Shown in pieces: positions 44,260-52,975 of a stretch of 64,000 bases of DNA. Under the pieces are notes generated by a model. That model made no database searches. It was not told the origin of the DNA and saw only the letters and a program-made list of their open reading frames with translations. Position 1 is the stretch's first letter, and each line of letters opens with the position of its first letter. Source of the stretch: AAA044-D11 sp965268275 (GTDB lineage: Bacteria > Actinomycetota > Actinomycetes > Nanopelagicales > Nanopelagicaceae); assembly GCA_965268275.1 (NCBI GenBank), contig OZ254168.1, positions 186,001-250,000 on the forward strand, read 5' to 3'. A program made the position numbers and the translations under genes.

Positions 44260-45078
44260 ATGGGTCAAAAAGTAAACCCCCACGGCTTCCGCCTTGGTAT
44301 TACAACTGAATTCAAATCACGTTGGTATGCCGAGAAGCTATACAAGGATTATGTAAAAGAAGATATTGAAATCCGTCGCACAATGTCTAAGGGCATGGAG
44401 CGCGCTGGTGTTTCACATATCGAAATCGAACGTACTCGCGAACGCGTGCGCATCGACCTACACACTGCTCGTCCAGGAATTGTTATTGGTCGTCGCGGAA
44501 CCGAAGCTGACAAGATTCGTGAGAAGCTTGAAAAGCTAACCGGCAAGCAAGTTCAATTAAATATTCTTGAAGTTAAGAACCCTGAGACAAATGCTCAATT
44601 AGTTGCGCAAGGAATTGCAGAACAATTAGCAGCTCGTGTTTCTTTCCGTCGCGCAATGCGTAAGTCAATGCAGACCGCTCTAAAGGCTGGCGCGCAAGGT
44701 ATTCGTGTTCAATGCGGTGGCCGTCTTGGTGGCGCAGAAATGTCTCGCTCCGAGTTCTACCGTGAAGGTCGCGTACCTCTTCACACACTTCGCGCAGATA
44801 TCGATTACGGATTCTACGAAGCACACACGACTTTCGGTCGCTTGGGTGTAAAGGTTTGGATCTACAAGGGTGAAGTTATTGAATCTCGCGCAGAACGCGC
44901 AGCAGCTGCACTTGCAGCAGCTCGTGCACCAAAACCATCTCGCGGTGGTTCACGTGCACCTCGCGCACCTCGTGGCGAAGTTACAACTTCAACTGTTGAA
45001 TCTCGTGCTGCAGAAGCTGCTTCTTCTTCAGAAACTCCAGCTGCTCCAGTAGCTCCAGCAGAAGGAAGCGAGGCTTAA
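44260..45078 (+). CDS. rpsC: 30S ribosomal protein S3
   Basis: S3 (272 residues) at the mRNA entry channel. GQKVNPHGFRLGI, the KH-domain motif IVIGRRGTEADKIRE and GRLGGAEMSRSEFYREGRVPLHTLRADIDYG (only partly quoted as the C-domain signature, about residues 157-187) are present. A tail of about 50 Ala/Ser/Pro-rich residues follows the usual end. The ATG directly abuts the rplV stop. Confidence 0.96.
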   Translation: MGQKVNPHGFRLGITTEFKSRWYAEKLYKDYVKEDIEIRRTMSKGMERAGVSHIEIERTRERVRIDLHTARPGIVIGRRGTEADKIREKLEKLTGKQVQLNILEVKNPETNAQLVAQGIAEQLAARVSFRRAMRKSMQTALKAGAQGIRVQCGGRLGGAEMSRSEFYREGRVPLHTLRADIDYGFYEAHTTFGRLGVKVWIYKGEVIESRAERAAAALAAARAPKPSRGGSRAPRAPRGEVTTSTVESRAAEAASSSETPAAPVAPAEGSEA

Positions 45079-45080
45079 GA

Positions 45081-45494
45081 ATGTTAATTCCACGCAAAGT
45101 TAAGCACCGTAAGCAACACCACCCAAAGCGCGGTGGAAAGTCAAAGGGCGGAACTGTTGTTGCATTCGGCGACTACGGTATTCAAGCTCTTGAGCCTGCT
45201 TACGTAACTAACCGCCAAATTGAAGCTGCACGTATTGCTATGACTCGTCATATCAAGCGCGGTGGAAAAGTTTGGATCAATATTTATCCAGATCGTCCAT
45301 TAACAAAGAAGCCAGCTGAAACTCGTATGGGTTCCGGTAAGGGTTCTCCAGAATGGTGGATTGCAAACGTAAAGCCAGGTCGCGTTATGTTTGAAATCTC
45401 TGGTGTTACAGAAGATATCGCTACCGAGGCAATGACTCGTGCGATTCACAAGCTTCCAATGAAGTGCCGAGTAGTTCGTCGTGAGGAGTTCTAA
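45081..45494 (+). CDS. rplP: 50S ribosomal protein L16
   Basis: L16 (137 residues) helps position A-site tRNA. MLIPRKVKHRKQHHPKRGG and RMGSGKGSPEWWIANVKPGR are the family blocks; the arginine hydroxylated in some bacteria lies in the GSGKG region. Two bases after rpsC; overlaps rpmC by one base (TAATG). Confidence 0.97.
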   Translation: MLIPRKVKHRKQHHPKRGGKSKGGTVVAFGDYGIQALEPAYVTNRQIEAARIAMTRHIKRGGKVWINIYPDRPLTKKPAETRMGSGKGSPEWWIANVKPGRVMFEISGVTEDIATEAMTRAIHKLPMKCRVVRREEF

Positions 45495-45712
45495 TGGCAA
45501 ATATCGTTACAACTGAAGAGCTACGCGCTCTTTCCAGCGAAGAACTTGCAACCAAGTTGCGCGAGTCAAAGGAAGAACTCTTCAACCTTAGATTCCAAGC
45601 AGCTACTGGCCAACTTGAGAGCCACGGTCGTCTGACCGCTGTTCGTAAAGAGATTGCGCGGATTTACACAATCTTGCGTGAACGTGAATTAGGAATTGGA
45701 GGCGCAGCATGA
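45494..45712 (+). CDS. rpmC: 50S ribosomal protein L29
   Basis: L29 (72 residues) near the tunnel exit. ELRALSSEELATKLRESKEELFNLRFQ is the helical hairpin core (only part conserved literally). Overlaps rplP by one base and rpsQ by four. Confidence 0.95.
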   Translation: MANIVTTEELRALSSEELATKLRESKEELFNLRFQAATGQLESHGRLTAVRKEIARIYTILRERELGIGGAA

Positions 45713-45984
45713 CATCTTCTAACGCAGAAGAAACTCGTGGCTTCCGCAAAACTCGCGAAGGCATCGTAACTTCAGACAAGATGGATAAAACTGTCGTTGT
45801 CGAAATTAAAAACCAGGTCAAGCACGCCATGTATTCAAAAGTTATGACTCGTACTCATAAGTTGAAGGCACATGACGAGAACAACAGCGCCGGTATTGGC
45901 GATCGCGTTCTCTTGATGGAAACACGTCCGCTATCAGCTACAAAGCGTTGGCGCGTTGTTGAAATTCTTGAGAAGGCTAAGTAA
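45709..45984 (+). CDS. rpsQ: 30S ribosomal protein S17
   Basis: S17 (91 residues) binds 16S rRNA early in assembly. The OB-fold block REGIVTSDKMDKTVVVEI and the MTRTHKLKAHDENN segment are typical. It overlaps rpmC (ATGA) and is 14 bases before rplN. Confidence 0.96.
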   Translation: MTSSNAEETRGFRKTREGIVTSDKMDKTVVVEIKNQVKHAMYSKVMTRTHKLKAHDENNSAGIGDRVLLMETRPLSATKRWRVVEILEKAK

Positions 45985-45998
45985 GGGGACACTGAAAA

Positions 45999-46367
45999 AT
46001 GATTCAACAAGAATCCAGACTTCGAGTCGCGGATAACACCGGTGCAAAGGAACTCCTTTGTATTCGTGTTCTCGGTGGTTCCTCACGACGCTACGCCGGA
46101 ATCGGCGACATCATTGTTTGCTCTGTTAAAGATGCAATTCCTGGCGGTCAAGTAAAGAAGGGTGAAGTCGTAAAGGCTGTCATCGTTCGCACCGTTAAGG
46201 AGAACCGCCGTCCTGATGGTTCATATATTAAATTTGATGAGAATGCTGCAGTTATCCTAAAAGCGGATGGCGAACCACGCGGCACTCGTATCTTCGGACC
46301 AGTTGCTCGCGAACTTCGCGACAAGAAGTTCATGAAGATTATTTCCCTTGCTCCGGAGGTGCTATAA
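45999..46367 (+). CDS. rplN: 50S ribosomal protein L14
   Basis: L14 (122 residues) contributes to the inter-subunit bridge. MIQQESRLRVADNTGAKEL and FGPVARELRDKKFMKIISLAPEVL are standard ends. A GGGGACACT element precedes the ATG. Confidence 0.97.
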   Translation: MIQQESRLRVADNTGAKELLCIRVLGGSSRRYAGIGDIIVCSVKDAIPGGQVKKGEVVKAVIVRTVKENRRPDGSYIKFDENAAVILKADGEPRGTRIFGPVARELRDKKFMKIISLAPEVL

Positions 46368-46370
46368 AAA

Positions 46371-46697
46371 ATGGCAAAGCTTTTGAAACTTAAGAAGGGC
46401 GATGAAGTCCTTGTTATTGCCGGAAAAGATAAGGGCGTAACTGGAAAGATTCTTGAAGTAGACAAGGCGAAATCTCGCGTTCTTGTTGAAGGTGTTGCTC
46501 GCGTAAAGCGTCACACCCAAGAGACATCTAGCGAACGCGGCGTAAAAGTTGGCGGAATCCTTACTGTTGAATCAGCAATTCACATTTCAAATGTGATGTT
46601 GGTTGATAGCGATGGCAAAGCAACTCGCAGCGGAACCCGCAAAGACGAAAATGGCAAGAATGTTCGCATCTCTCGCCGCACTGGAAAGGATCTGTAA
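46371..46697 (+). CDS. rplX: 50S ribosomal protein L24
   Basis: L24 (108 residues), an assembly initiator with a KOW motif (KKGDEVLVIAGKDKGVTGKI). It starts 3 bases after rplN and overlaps rplE by one base (TAATG). Confidence 0.96.
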   Translation: MAKLLKLKKGDEVLVIAGKDKGVTGKILEVDKAKSRVLVEGVARVKRHTQETSSERGVKVGGILTVESAIHISNVMLVDSDGKATRSGTRKDENGKNVRISRRTGKDL

Positions 46698-47254
46698 TGA
46701 CTACTTCTACTGCACCACGTCTAAAGACGCGCTATGCAACAGAGATCAAGCCAGCTCTAAAAACTAAGTTTGCTTACAAGAACGTAATGCAGATTCCAAC
46801 CCTCACAAAGGTAATTGTGAATATGGGTGTTGGTGAAGCAGCTCGTGATTCAAAGCTAATTGAAGGCGCTATCCGTGACATCACAATCATCACTGGACAG
46901 AAGCCACAAGTAACTAAGTCTCGTAAATCAATTGCTCAGTTCAAGTTGCGCGAAGGTATGCCGATTGGTTGCCACGTAACACTTCGCAATGATCGTATGT
47001 GGGAGTTCACAGATCGTCTGCTATCGATCGCGCTTCCTCGTATTCGCGACTTCCGCGGTTTATCTCCAAAGCAATTCGATGGAAATGGTAACTACACATT
47101 CGGTTTAACCGAACAAAATGTGTTCCCAGAAATCGAACAGGACAAGATCGATCGCACCCGCGGTATGGATATCACTTTCGTTACTACTGCCAAGAATGAT
47201 GAAGAGGGTCGCGAATTACTTCGTGCACTCGGCTTCCCATTCAAGGAAAACTAA
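46697..47254 (+). CDS. rplE: 50S ribosomal protein L5
   Basis: L5 (185 residues) binds 5S rRNA and contacts P-site tRNA. MQIPTLTKVIVNMGVGEA, GQKPQVTKSRKSIAQFKLREG and RDFRGLSPKQFDGNGNYTFG are the usual blocks. Coupled to rplX. Confidence 0.97.
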   Translation: MTTSTAPRLKTRYATEIKPALKTKFAYKNVMQIPTLTKVIVNMGVGEAARDSKLIEGAIRDITIITGQKPQVTKSRKSIAQFKLREGMPIGCHVTLRNDRMWEFTDRLLSIALPRIRDFRGLSPKQFDGNGNYTFGLTEQNVFPEIEQDKIDRTRGMDITFVTTAKNDEEGRELLRALGFPFKEN

Positions 47255-47266
47255 GAGAGGCGCCAA

Positions 47267-47452
47267 ATGGCAAAGACATCACTTAAGGTCAAAGCAGCAC
47301 GCAAACCTAAGTTCAAGGTTCGCGGCTATACACGTTGCCAACGTTGTGGACGTCCTCATGCGGTCTACCAAAAATTTGGTATCTGCCGTATCTGTTTCCG
47401 CGAGATGGCACACCGTGGCGAACTTCCAGGTATTACTAAGGCTTCTTGGTAA
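47267..47452 (+). CDS. rpsZ: 30S ribosomal protein S14, zinc (type Z) form
   Basis: S14 (61 residues) of the short, zinc-binding type, with C24/C27 and C40/C43 (RCQRCGRPHAV, GICRICF). This form needs zinc, unlike the long C-minus paralogue used under zinc limitation. An AGAGAGGCG element precedes the ATG. It is followed by a 132-base gap holding a small tandem repeat. Confidence 0.97.
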   Translation: MAKTSLKVKAARKPKFKVRGYTRCQRCGRPHAVYQKFGICRICFREMAHRGELPGITKASW

Positions 47453-47508
47453 CAAGAGCAATAGGAAATCAATTTTTCATCCCAACTAACAACTACGTGA
47501 AAGGTCCG

Positions 47509-47546
47509 TTACTTAATAAGGCTACTTAATAAGGCTACTTAATAGG
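47509..47546 (+). repeat. Three copies of a 13-base tandem repeat
   Basis: TTACTTAATAAGG, CTACTTAATAAGG and CTACTTAATAGG follow one another in the rpsZ-rpsH spacer. The first two copies differ at one base and the third lacks one. Such repeats can change copy number by slippage; no regulatory role is known. Confidence 0.8.
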
Positions 47547-47584
47547 TAAATGGAAACCAGCTCGAGAAAGGCCAGAGGCCAAGA

Positions 47585-47989
47585 ATGACAATGACAGATC
47601 CGATCGCGGACATGCTTGCACGTCTGCGCAATGCAAACTCTGCTTACCACCAAGAGGTATCAATGCCCTCTTCGTCGGTAAAAGTTCGTATTGCAGAAAT
47701 CCTTAAGCAAGAGGGTTTCATCGCAGGCTTCAAAGTAGAGAATTCATCTACTGGTTTTGGAAAGACGCTAACTATCGATTTGAAGTTCGGTGCAAACCGC
47801 GAACGTTCAATCGCTGGTCTACGTCGTGTTTCTAAGCCAGGACTTCGTGTTTATGCAAAGTCAACAGCGCTTCCAAAAGTGCTCGGCGGACTAGGCGTTG
47901 CAATCATCTCCACTTCATCAGGTCTTCTAACTGATAAAGCGGCTAACAAGCAAGGTGTAGGCGGAGAAGTTCTCGCCTACGTATGGTGA
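47585..47989 (+). CDS. rpsH: 30S ribosomal protein S8
   Basis: S8 (134 residues) binds the central domain of 16S rRNA and in other bacteria represses the spc operon. MTMTDPIADMLARLRNAN and STSSGLLTDKAANKQGVGGEVLAYVW are standard. The gene is separated from rpsZ by an unusually long spacer for this operon; rplF begins 5 bases later. Confidence 0.97.
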   Translation: MTMTDPIADMLARLRNANSAYHQEVSMPSSSVKVRIAEILKQEGFIAGFKVENSSTGFGKTLTIDLKFGANRERSIAGLRRVSKPGLRVYAKSTALPKVLGGLGVAIISTSSGLLTDKAANKQGVGGEVLAYVW

Positions 47990-47994
47990 TCTAA

Positions 47995-48534
47995 ATGTCA
48001 CGTATCGGTCGTAGCCCAATCACTGTTCCGTCAGGCGTTGAAGTTTCAATCGCTGGTTCAGCTGTAACTGTTAAGGGACCAAAGGGTTCACTTACTCACG
48101 TTATCGCAGAACCAATTGCAATTTCCCAAGAAGGAACAACACTTACTCTTACTCGCCCTGACGATGGACGTTCATCTCGTTCACTTCACGGTCTATCACG
48201 CACTTTGGTTTCAAACTTAATCGAAGGCGTTACAAATGGATATTCAAAATCAATCACCATCGTTGGTGTTGGTTACCGTGTTGCTGAAAAGGGTAAGGGA
48301 CTTGAGTTCCAACTTGGTTACAGCCACTCAATTGATTTTCCAGCACCAGAAGGAATCACCTTCAAGGTGGAATCACCAACTCGTTTCCATATCTCTGGAA
48401 TCGACAAGCAATTAGTTGGAGAAGTTACAGCCAAAATACAGAAGCTTCGCAAATCTGATCCTTACAAGGGTAAGGGTCTGCATTTGGATGGACAACGTAT
48501 CCGACGCAAGCAAGGAAAGACAGGTAAGAAGTAA
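47995..48534 (+). CDS. rplF: 50S ribosomal protein L6
   Basis: L6 (179 residues), two-domain protein near the sarcin-ricin loop. MSRIGRSPITVPSGVEV and KSDPYKGKGLHLDGQRIRRKQGKTGKK (partly conserved signature at the end) are present. Overlaps rplR by one base. Confidence 0.97.
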   Translation: MSRIGRSPITVPSGVEVSIAGSAVTVKGPKGSLTHVIAEPIAISQEGTTLTLTRPDDGRSSRSLHGLSRTLVSNLIEGVTNGYSKSITIVGVGYRVAEKGKGLEFQLGYSHSIDFPAPEGITFKVESPTRFHISGIDKQLVGEVTAKIQKLRKSDPYKGKGLHLDGQRIRRKQGKTGKK

Positions 48535-48914
48535 TGGCTATTGGTGTAAAAGTCGCTAAGGGCTCCTCTCAGAAGGCACGCGCCCGTCGTCACTTCCGTG
48601 TTCGCAAGAAAATTGCCGGCACAACTGCTCGTCCACGTCTTGTGGTCTCACGTTCTGCTCGTCATCTCTTCGTACAGATTGTTGATGATTCAATTGGTCA
48701 GACAATTGTTTCTGCATCAACCATGGAAGATGCACTTCGCAAAGATTCTTCAAGCGATAAGTCTGCAAAGGCGAAAATCCTTGGTCAATCAATTGCAGAA
48801 CGCGCTAAGGAAAAAGGAATTACTACAGTGGTCTTTGACCGCGGTGGAAATAAATACCACGGTCGTGTAGCTGCTCTTGCAGATGCTGCACGCGCTAGCG
48901 GATTGGAATTCTAA
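48534..48914 (+). CDS. rplR: 50S ribosomal protein L18
   Basis: L18 (126 residues) carries 5S rRNA. The basic N-terminus (SSQKARARRHFRVRKKI), RLVVSRSARHLFVQIVDD and the final YHGRVAALADAARASGLEF are the family features. One-base overlaps on both sides. Confidence 0.97.
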   Translation: MAIGVKVAKGSSQKARARRHFRVRKKIAGTTARPRLVVSRSARHLFVQIVDDSIGQTIVSASTMEDALRKDSSSDKSAKAKILGQSIAERAKEKGITTVVFDRGGNKYHGRVAALADAARASGLEF

Positions 48915-49546
48915 TGGCCACTACTCCTACTACTACAGATACTTCACGCGATCCACGCGCTGGCGGCAAAGGCCAAGGCGGAGATCGTCGCGAACGTCGC
49001 GGTCGCGATGGTGGACCAGAGAAAGAGAAGTCTCCTTACACAGAACGCGTTGTATTCATCAACCGCGTATCAAAGGTTGTTAAGGGTGGACGTCGTTTCT
49101 CATTCACAGCACTAGTTGTTGTTGGTGACCAGAACGGAACTGTTGGAATCGGTTATGGAAAAGCAAAAGAAGTTCCACAAGCGATTGCAAAAGCCGTTGA
49201 AGAAGCGAAGAAATCATTCTTTAAAGTTCCTCGTCTTTACGGAACAATTCCACACCCAGTTCAAGGTGAGAAAGCTGCCGGCGTAGTTCTACTTCGTCCA
49301 GCATCTCCCGGAACCGGAGTTATTGCGGGCGGACCTGTTCGTGCCGTATTGGAATGTGCCGGAATTACAGATGTTCTTACCAAGTCACTTGGATCAAACA
49401 ATCCAATCAACATGGTTCATGCAACTGTTGTAGCGCTGAAAGCTTTGGAACATCCAAATGCAATCGCCGCACGACGTGGCCGTCCATTAGAAGATGTCGC
49501 ACCAGCAGCAATTGCTCGTGCCGTAGCAGCATCGGTAGGTGCATAA
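48914..49546 (+). CDS. rpsE: 30S ribosomal protein S5
   Basis: S5 (210 residues) supports decoding accuracy and mRNA unwinding. A Gly/Arg-rich N-terminal extension of about 45 residues precedes the core, which has VVFINRVSKVVKGGRRFSF, the VGDQNGTVGIGYGKAKEV block and ILRPASPGTGVIAGG-like LLRPASPGTGVIAGG. The extension is typical of actinobacteria. One-base overlap with rpmD. Confidence 0.96.
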   Translation: MATTPTTTDTSRDPRAGGKGQGGDRRERRGRDGGPEKEKSPYTERVVFINRVSKVVKGGRRFSFTALVVVGDQNGTVGIGYGKAKEVPQAIAKAVEEAKKSFFKVPRLYGTIPHPVQGEKAAGVVLLRPASPGTGVIAGGPVRAVLECAGITDVLTKSLGSNNPINMVHATVVALKALEHPNAIAARRGRPLEDVAPAAIARAVAASVGA

Positions 49547-49728
49547 TGCCTCGTCTAAAAGTTACGCAATTACGTTCAAAGGTTGGCGGTCGTCCAGAAC
49601 ACCGCGAAACTTTGCGTTCACTAGGTCTAAAAAGAATCGGTGATGTTGTGGTTAAGGAAGATCGTCCGGAAATTCGCGGAATGGTCGTCGCTGTGCGCCA
49701 CCTCGTCAAGGTTGAGGAGGTTGAATAA
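49546..49728 (+). CDS. rpmD: 50S ribosomal protein L30
   Basis: L30 (60 residues). The frame reads MPRLKVTQLRSKVGG, then HRETLRSLGLKRIGDVVV and ends VRHLVKVEEVE, the family's full length. Its ATG overlaps the rpsE stop (TAATG), and rplO follows after 2 bases. A longer upstream open frame exists but is only the S5 gene read in another frame. Confidence 0.96.
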   Translation: MPRLKVTQLRSKVGGRPEHRETLRSLGLKRIGDVVVKEDRPEIRGMVVAVRHLVKVEEVE

Positions 49729-49730
49729 CA

Positions 49731-50171
49731 ATGGTGCTAAAAGTCCATCATCTACGCCCAGCTCCAGGAGCAAAGAAGTCTCGTACTCGTAAGGGTCGCG
49801 GTGAAGCTTCAAAGGGTAAGACTGCAGGTCGCGGTGGTAAAGGAACACGTGCTCGTAACGTTGTTCGCGCAGGTTTCGAAGGTGGTCAGCTACCTCTCGT
49901 AATGCGTCTGCCAAAACTTCGTGGTTTCAAAAACCCAGAGCGCACTGAATATCAGCCAGTAAACGTTTCAACAATCAATGCACTTTATCCAAAGGGTGGC
50001 GCTGTCACTGTTGCGGATTTAATTGCAAAGGGCGCTGTTCGTGATGGTTACCCAGTCAAGGTTCTTGGCAATGGTGAAATTTCCGTGAAAGTTACTGTCG
50101 AAGCTCATGCATTCTCATCATCAGCATCTGAAAAGATTGCTGCTGCTGGTGGATCGGCTAAGAAGCTTTAA
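49731..50171 (+). CDS. rplO: 50S ribosomal protein L15
   Basis: L15 (146 residues), a late-assembly 50S protein. KVHHLRPAPGAKKSRTRKGRGEA and the GFEGGQLPLVMRLPKLRGF block (both partly conserved signatures) are present. AGGAGGTTG lies upstream. It is the last ribosomal gene before secY. Confidence 0.96.
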   Translation: MVLKVHHLRPAPGAKKSRTRKGRGEASKGKTAGRGGKGTRARNVVRAGFEGGQLPLVMRLPKLRGFKNPERTEYQPVNVSTINALYPKGGAVTVADLIAKGAVRDGYPVKVLGNGEISVKVTVEAHAFSSSASEKIAAAGGSAKKL

Positions 50172-50224
50172 ATCTAAAAGATTCATTAGGCTAGTCAGAC
50201 TAGTTAGAAAATAAGGAGAAAATC

Positions 50225-51520
50225 GTGCTCTCAGCATTTGGTAAGGCGTTTAAGACGCCAGATCTGCGTAAAAAGATTTTCTTCACGCTTTCTATCATGG
50301 CTCTCTTCCGCTTTGGTTCAATCGTTCCAACGCCAGGTGTGTCATACGAAAATGTTCAGATCTGTTTAAATCAGGCAGAGAATGGCGGACTCTTCGGTCT
50401 GATCAACCTGTTCTCTGGTGGAGCGCTATTGCAGCTCTCGGTTTTCGCACTCGGAATCATGCCTTACATCACTGCTTCAATTATTGTTCAATTGCTTACT
50501 GTTGTTATCCCTCGCTTTGAAACACTTAAGGCTGAAGGACAATCAGGAACTGCAAAACTTACGCAATACACACGTTACCTAACTATTGGGCTATCTATTC
50601 TTCAGTCAACAGGCTTGATTGCAGTAGCTAGAACACCAGGACGTTTGTTTAGCGGATGTACTTTCCCAATTATTCCGGACACTACCTGGCCAAGAATTAT
50701 GACAATGGTATTTGTCATGACTGCAGGAACTGCCGTAATCATGTGGCTTGGTGAGTTAATTACCGATCGCGGTGTTGGTAATGGAATGTCTATCTTGATC
50801 TTCACATCAATTGCAGCACAATTCCCATCTCAACTCTGGTCAATCAGACTTCAAAAAGGCTTGTTCGCATTCCTTTTCGTAACTGCAGTTGGAATCTTGG
50901 TTGTTGCAGCTGTTGTATTCGTGGAACAAGCGCAGCGACGAATTCCAGTTCAATATGCAAAGCGCCAAGTTGGACGCCAGTCATATGGCGGAACCAGCAC
51001 ATATATTCCAATCAAGGTGAACCAGGCTGGAGTTATCCCAGTAATTTTCGCCTCTTCACTTCTTTACATCCCATCATTGATTGTTAACTTCTCTGGAAGC
51101 ACATCAGCATGGGCAGTTTGGATTCAACGGAATTTGGTTACTGGCGATCATCCAATTTACATAATTGTTTACTCTGCAATGATTATTTTCTTCACTTATT
51201 TCTATGTCGCAATTACATTCAATCCTGATGAAGTTGCTGAAAACATGAAGAAGTATGGTGGCTTCATTCCAGGTATTCGCGCTGGTCGTCCAACCGCAGA
51301 ATATTTGCAATATGTTCTCTCTAGAATCACCGCTCCAGGTTCGCTCTACTTAGCATTTGTCGCAATCATTCCGATTATTGCGCTGATTCTTTTCGATGCA
51401 ACCGGAAACTTCCCATTCGGCGGAACTGCAATCTTGATTGTGGTTGGCGTTGGTCTTGATACTGCAAAGCAGATCGAGTCACAGCTACAACAACGTTCAT
51501 ACGAGGGATTCCTTAAGTAA
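50225..51520 (+). CDS. secY: Preprotein translocase subunit SecY
   Basis: SecY (431 residues), the ten-helix channel of the Sec translocase. ITASIIVQLL (TM2), the cytosolic loop QRRIPVQYAKRQVG, and NPDEVAENMKKYGGFIPGIRAG are typical. The GTG start follows AAGGAG. The 53-base gap after rplO holds a small palindrome (CTAGT-CAG-ACTAG). It overlaps adk by one base. Confidence 0.97.
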   Translation: MLSAFGKAFKTPDLRKKIFFTLSIMALFRFGSIVPTPGVSYENVQICLNQAENGGLFGLINLFSGGALLQLSVFALGIMPYITASIIVQLLTVVIPRFETLKAEGQSGTAKLTQYTRYLTIGLSILQSTGLIAVARTPGRLFSGCTFPIIPDTTWPRIMTMVFVMTAGTAVIMWLGELITDRGVGNGMSILIFTSIAAQFPSQLWSIRLQKGLFAFLFVTAVGILVVAAVVFVEQAQRRIPVQYAKRQVGRQSYGGTSTYIPIKVNQAGVIPVIFASSLLYIPSLIVNFSGSTSAWAVWIQRNLVTGDHPIYIIVYSAMIIFFTYFYVAITFNPDEVAENMKKYGGFIPGIRAGRPTAEYLQYVLSRITAPGSLYLAFVAIIPIIALILFDATGNFPFGGTAILIVVGVGLDTAKQIESQLQQRSYEGFLK

Positions 51521-52161
51521 TGCGCTTAATCCTGGTAGGTCCACCAGGTGCGGGCAAGGGAACACAAGCAGTTCATCTCGCATCACACTTCTCGATTCCA
51601 CATATTTCTACTGGTGATATTTTTCGTCTAAATATTAAGGGTGAAACCAAATTAGGTTTACATGCTAAATCTTTTATGGATGCCGGAAATCTAGTCCCAG
51701 ATTCAGTAACAAATGACATGGTTGCAGATCGTTTAACTCATGCTGATGCAAAGAGCGGCTTTCTTTTAGATGGATATCCAAGAAATATCGATCAAGCCGA
51801 TTTTCTTAAGAATGTTCTAGAAAAAGCCAATACTCCATTAGATGCTGTTCTCGAATTCAAACTTGAAAATGCCGAAATAATTAAGCGGTTATCTGGTCGC
51901 AGAGCTTGCCGAGGTTGCGGCGCAACTTCACATGTAATTTTCCAAGCTCCTAAGGTTGCTGGTATTTGCGATGCTTGTGGTGGCGAGTTATATCAACGCC
52001 CAGATGATGCAGAAAACGTTATTGCTAATCGCCTTTCAGTTTATGCAGAACAGACTGAGCCAATAATCAATTATTACAAGAGCGCAGGCTTGCTCCAAAC
52101 AATTTCAGCGGTAGGCGAAGTTTCAGATATCGCAGCACGTGCAATCGCAGCCCTAAAGTAA
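51520..52161 (+). CDS. adk: Adenylate kinase (zinc-lid form)
   Basis: Adk (213 residues) equilibrates ATP, ADP and AMP. P-loop GPPGAGKGT (7-15), FLLDGYPRN and the LID with four cysteines C130/C133 and C150/C153 (CRGCG, CDACGG) that bind zinc. One-base overlap with secY; map starts 4 bases later. Position in the spc operon is standard. Confidence 0.97.
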   Translation: MRLILVGPPGAGKGTQAVHLASHFSIPHISTGDIFRLNIKGETKLGLHAKSFMDAGNLVPDSVTNDMVADRLTHADAKSGFLLDGYPRNIDQADFLKNVLEKANTPLDAVLEFKLENAEIIKRLSGRRACRGCGATSHVIFQAPKVAGICDACGGELYQRPDDAENVIANRLSVYAEQTEPIINYYKSAGLLQTISAVGEVSDIAARAIAALK

Positions 52162-52165
52162 ACAC

Positions 52166-52975
52166 ATGGCAATTCAGATAAAAACTTTGGATCAGATAAA
52201 ACTGATGCGCAAAGCGGGACTTGTTGTTGGCCAGACTTTAGAACTGATGCGTGCCGCCATTGCACCAGGTGTTACAACAAATGATTTAAACAACATTGCT
52301 ATCAAAAACTTGGCAGCAAATGGTGCCAAATCAAACTTTCTAAATTATCACGGCTTTCCAGCAGTTATTTGTGCTTCAGTCAACGATGAAATCGTTCATG
52401 GAATTCCAAATGATCGCCCAATTGAAGATGGCGACATAGTTTCAATTGATTTCGGTGCAATTATCGAAGGCTGGCATGGTGACGCAGCATTCTCACTTAT
52501 TGCAGGAACCAAAAACCCTGAGGATCAGAAACTTCTAGATACCTGCGAAGAATCAATGTGGCGGGGGATTGCAGCTGGCAAAGTTGGTGCGAACTTGACT
52601 GATATCTCTTTTGCAATTGAAGATTACATTCGCTCGCAAGGTAAGTATGGAATTCTGCGCGAATATGGTGGCCACGGAATTGGCACCGAGATGCACCAAG
52701 AACCCCATGTCTTAAATTTTGGCGCCGCCGGAATGGGACCAGAGTTAAAGCCAGGGATCGCACTAGCTATTGAACCAATGATTACAAGAGGCACTGCCAA
52801 GACAAAAGTTCTGGCCGATGAGTGGACTGTAGTTTCCCAAGATGGATCACGTGGTGCACATTTTGAACATTCATTTGCAATCCTTGAAGATGGCAAACCA
52901 TTTGTCTTAACAGCAATTGATGGTGGCCGCGAAAAACTTGGCGCACTTGGTGTTGAAGTCTCTAACTTACTTTAA
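52166..52975 (+). CDS. map: Methionine aminopeptidase, type I
   Basis: MetAP type I (269 residues) removes the initiator methionine. Metal ligands D95, D106, H170, E203 and E234 are all present (SIDFGA, HGDAAF, GGHGIG, IEPM, FEHS). No N-terminal zinc-finger extension. Its end overlaps the end of the convergent amidohydrolase by 14 bases. Confidence 0.96.
   Translation: MAIQIKTLDQIKLMRKAGLVVGQTLELMRAAIAPGVTTNDLNNIAIKNLAANGAKSNFLNYHGFPAVICASVNDEIVHGIPNDRPIEDGDIVSIDFGAIIEGWHGDAAFSLIAGTKNPEDQKLLDTCEESMWRGIAAGKVGANLTDISFAIEDYIRSQGKYGILREYGGHGIGTEMHQEPHVLNFGAAGMGPELKPGIALAIEPMITRGTAKTKVLADEWTVVSQDGSRGAHFEHSFAILEDGKPFVLTAIDGGREKLGALGVEVSNLL

Noticed and set aside
47509..47546. Short direct repeats as a CRISPR array
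   Set aside because: Units are only 13 bases, contiguous without spacers, and no cas genes are present.
49354..49545. Long N-terminal extension of L30
   Set aside because: The extension is rpsE read in another frame; the ATG at 49546 gives the standard 60-residue L30.
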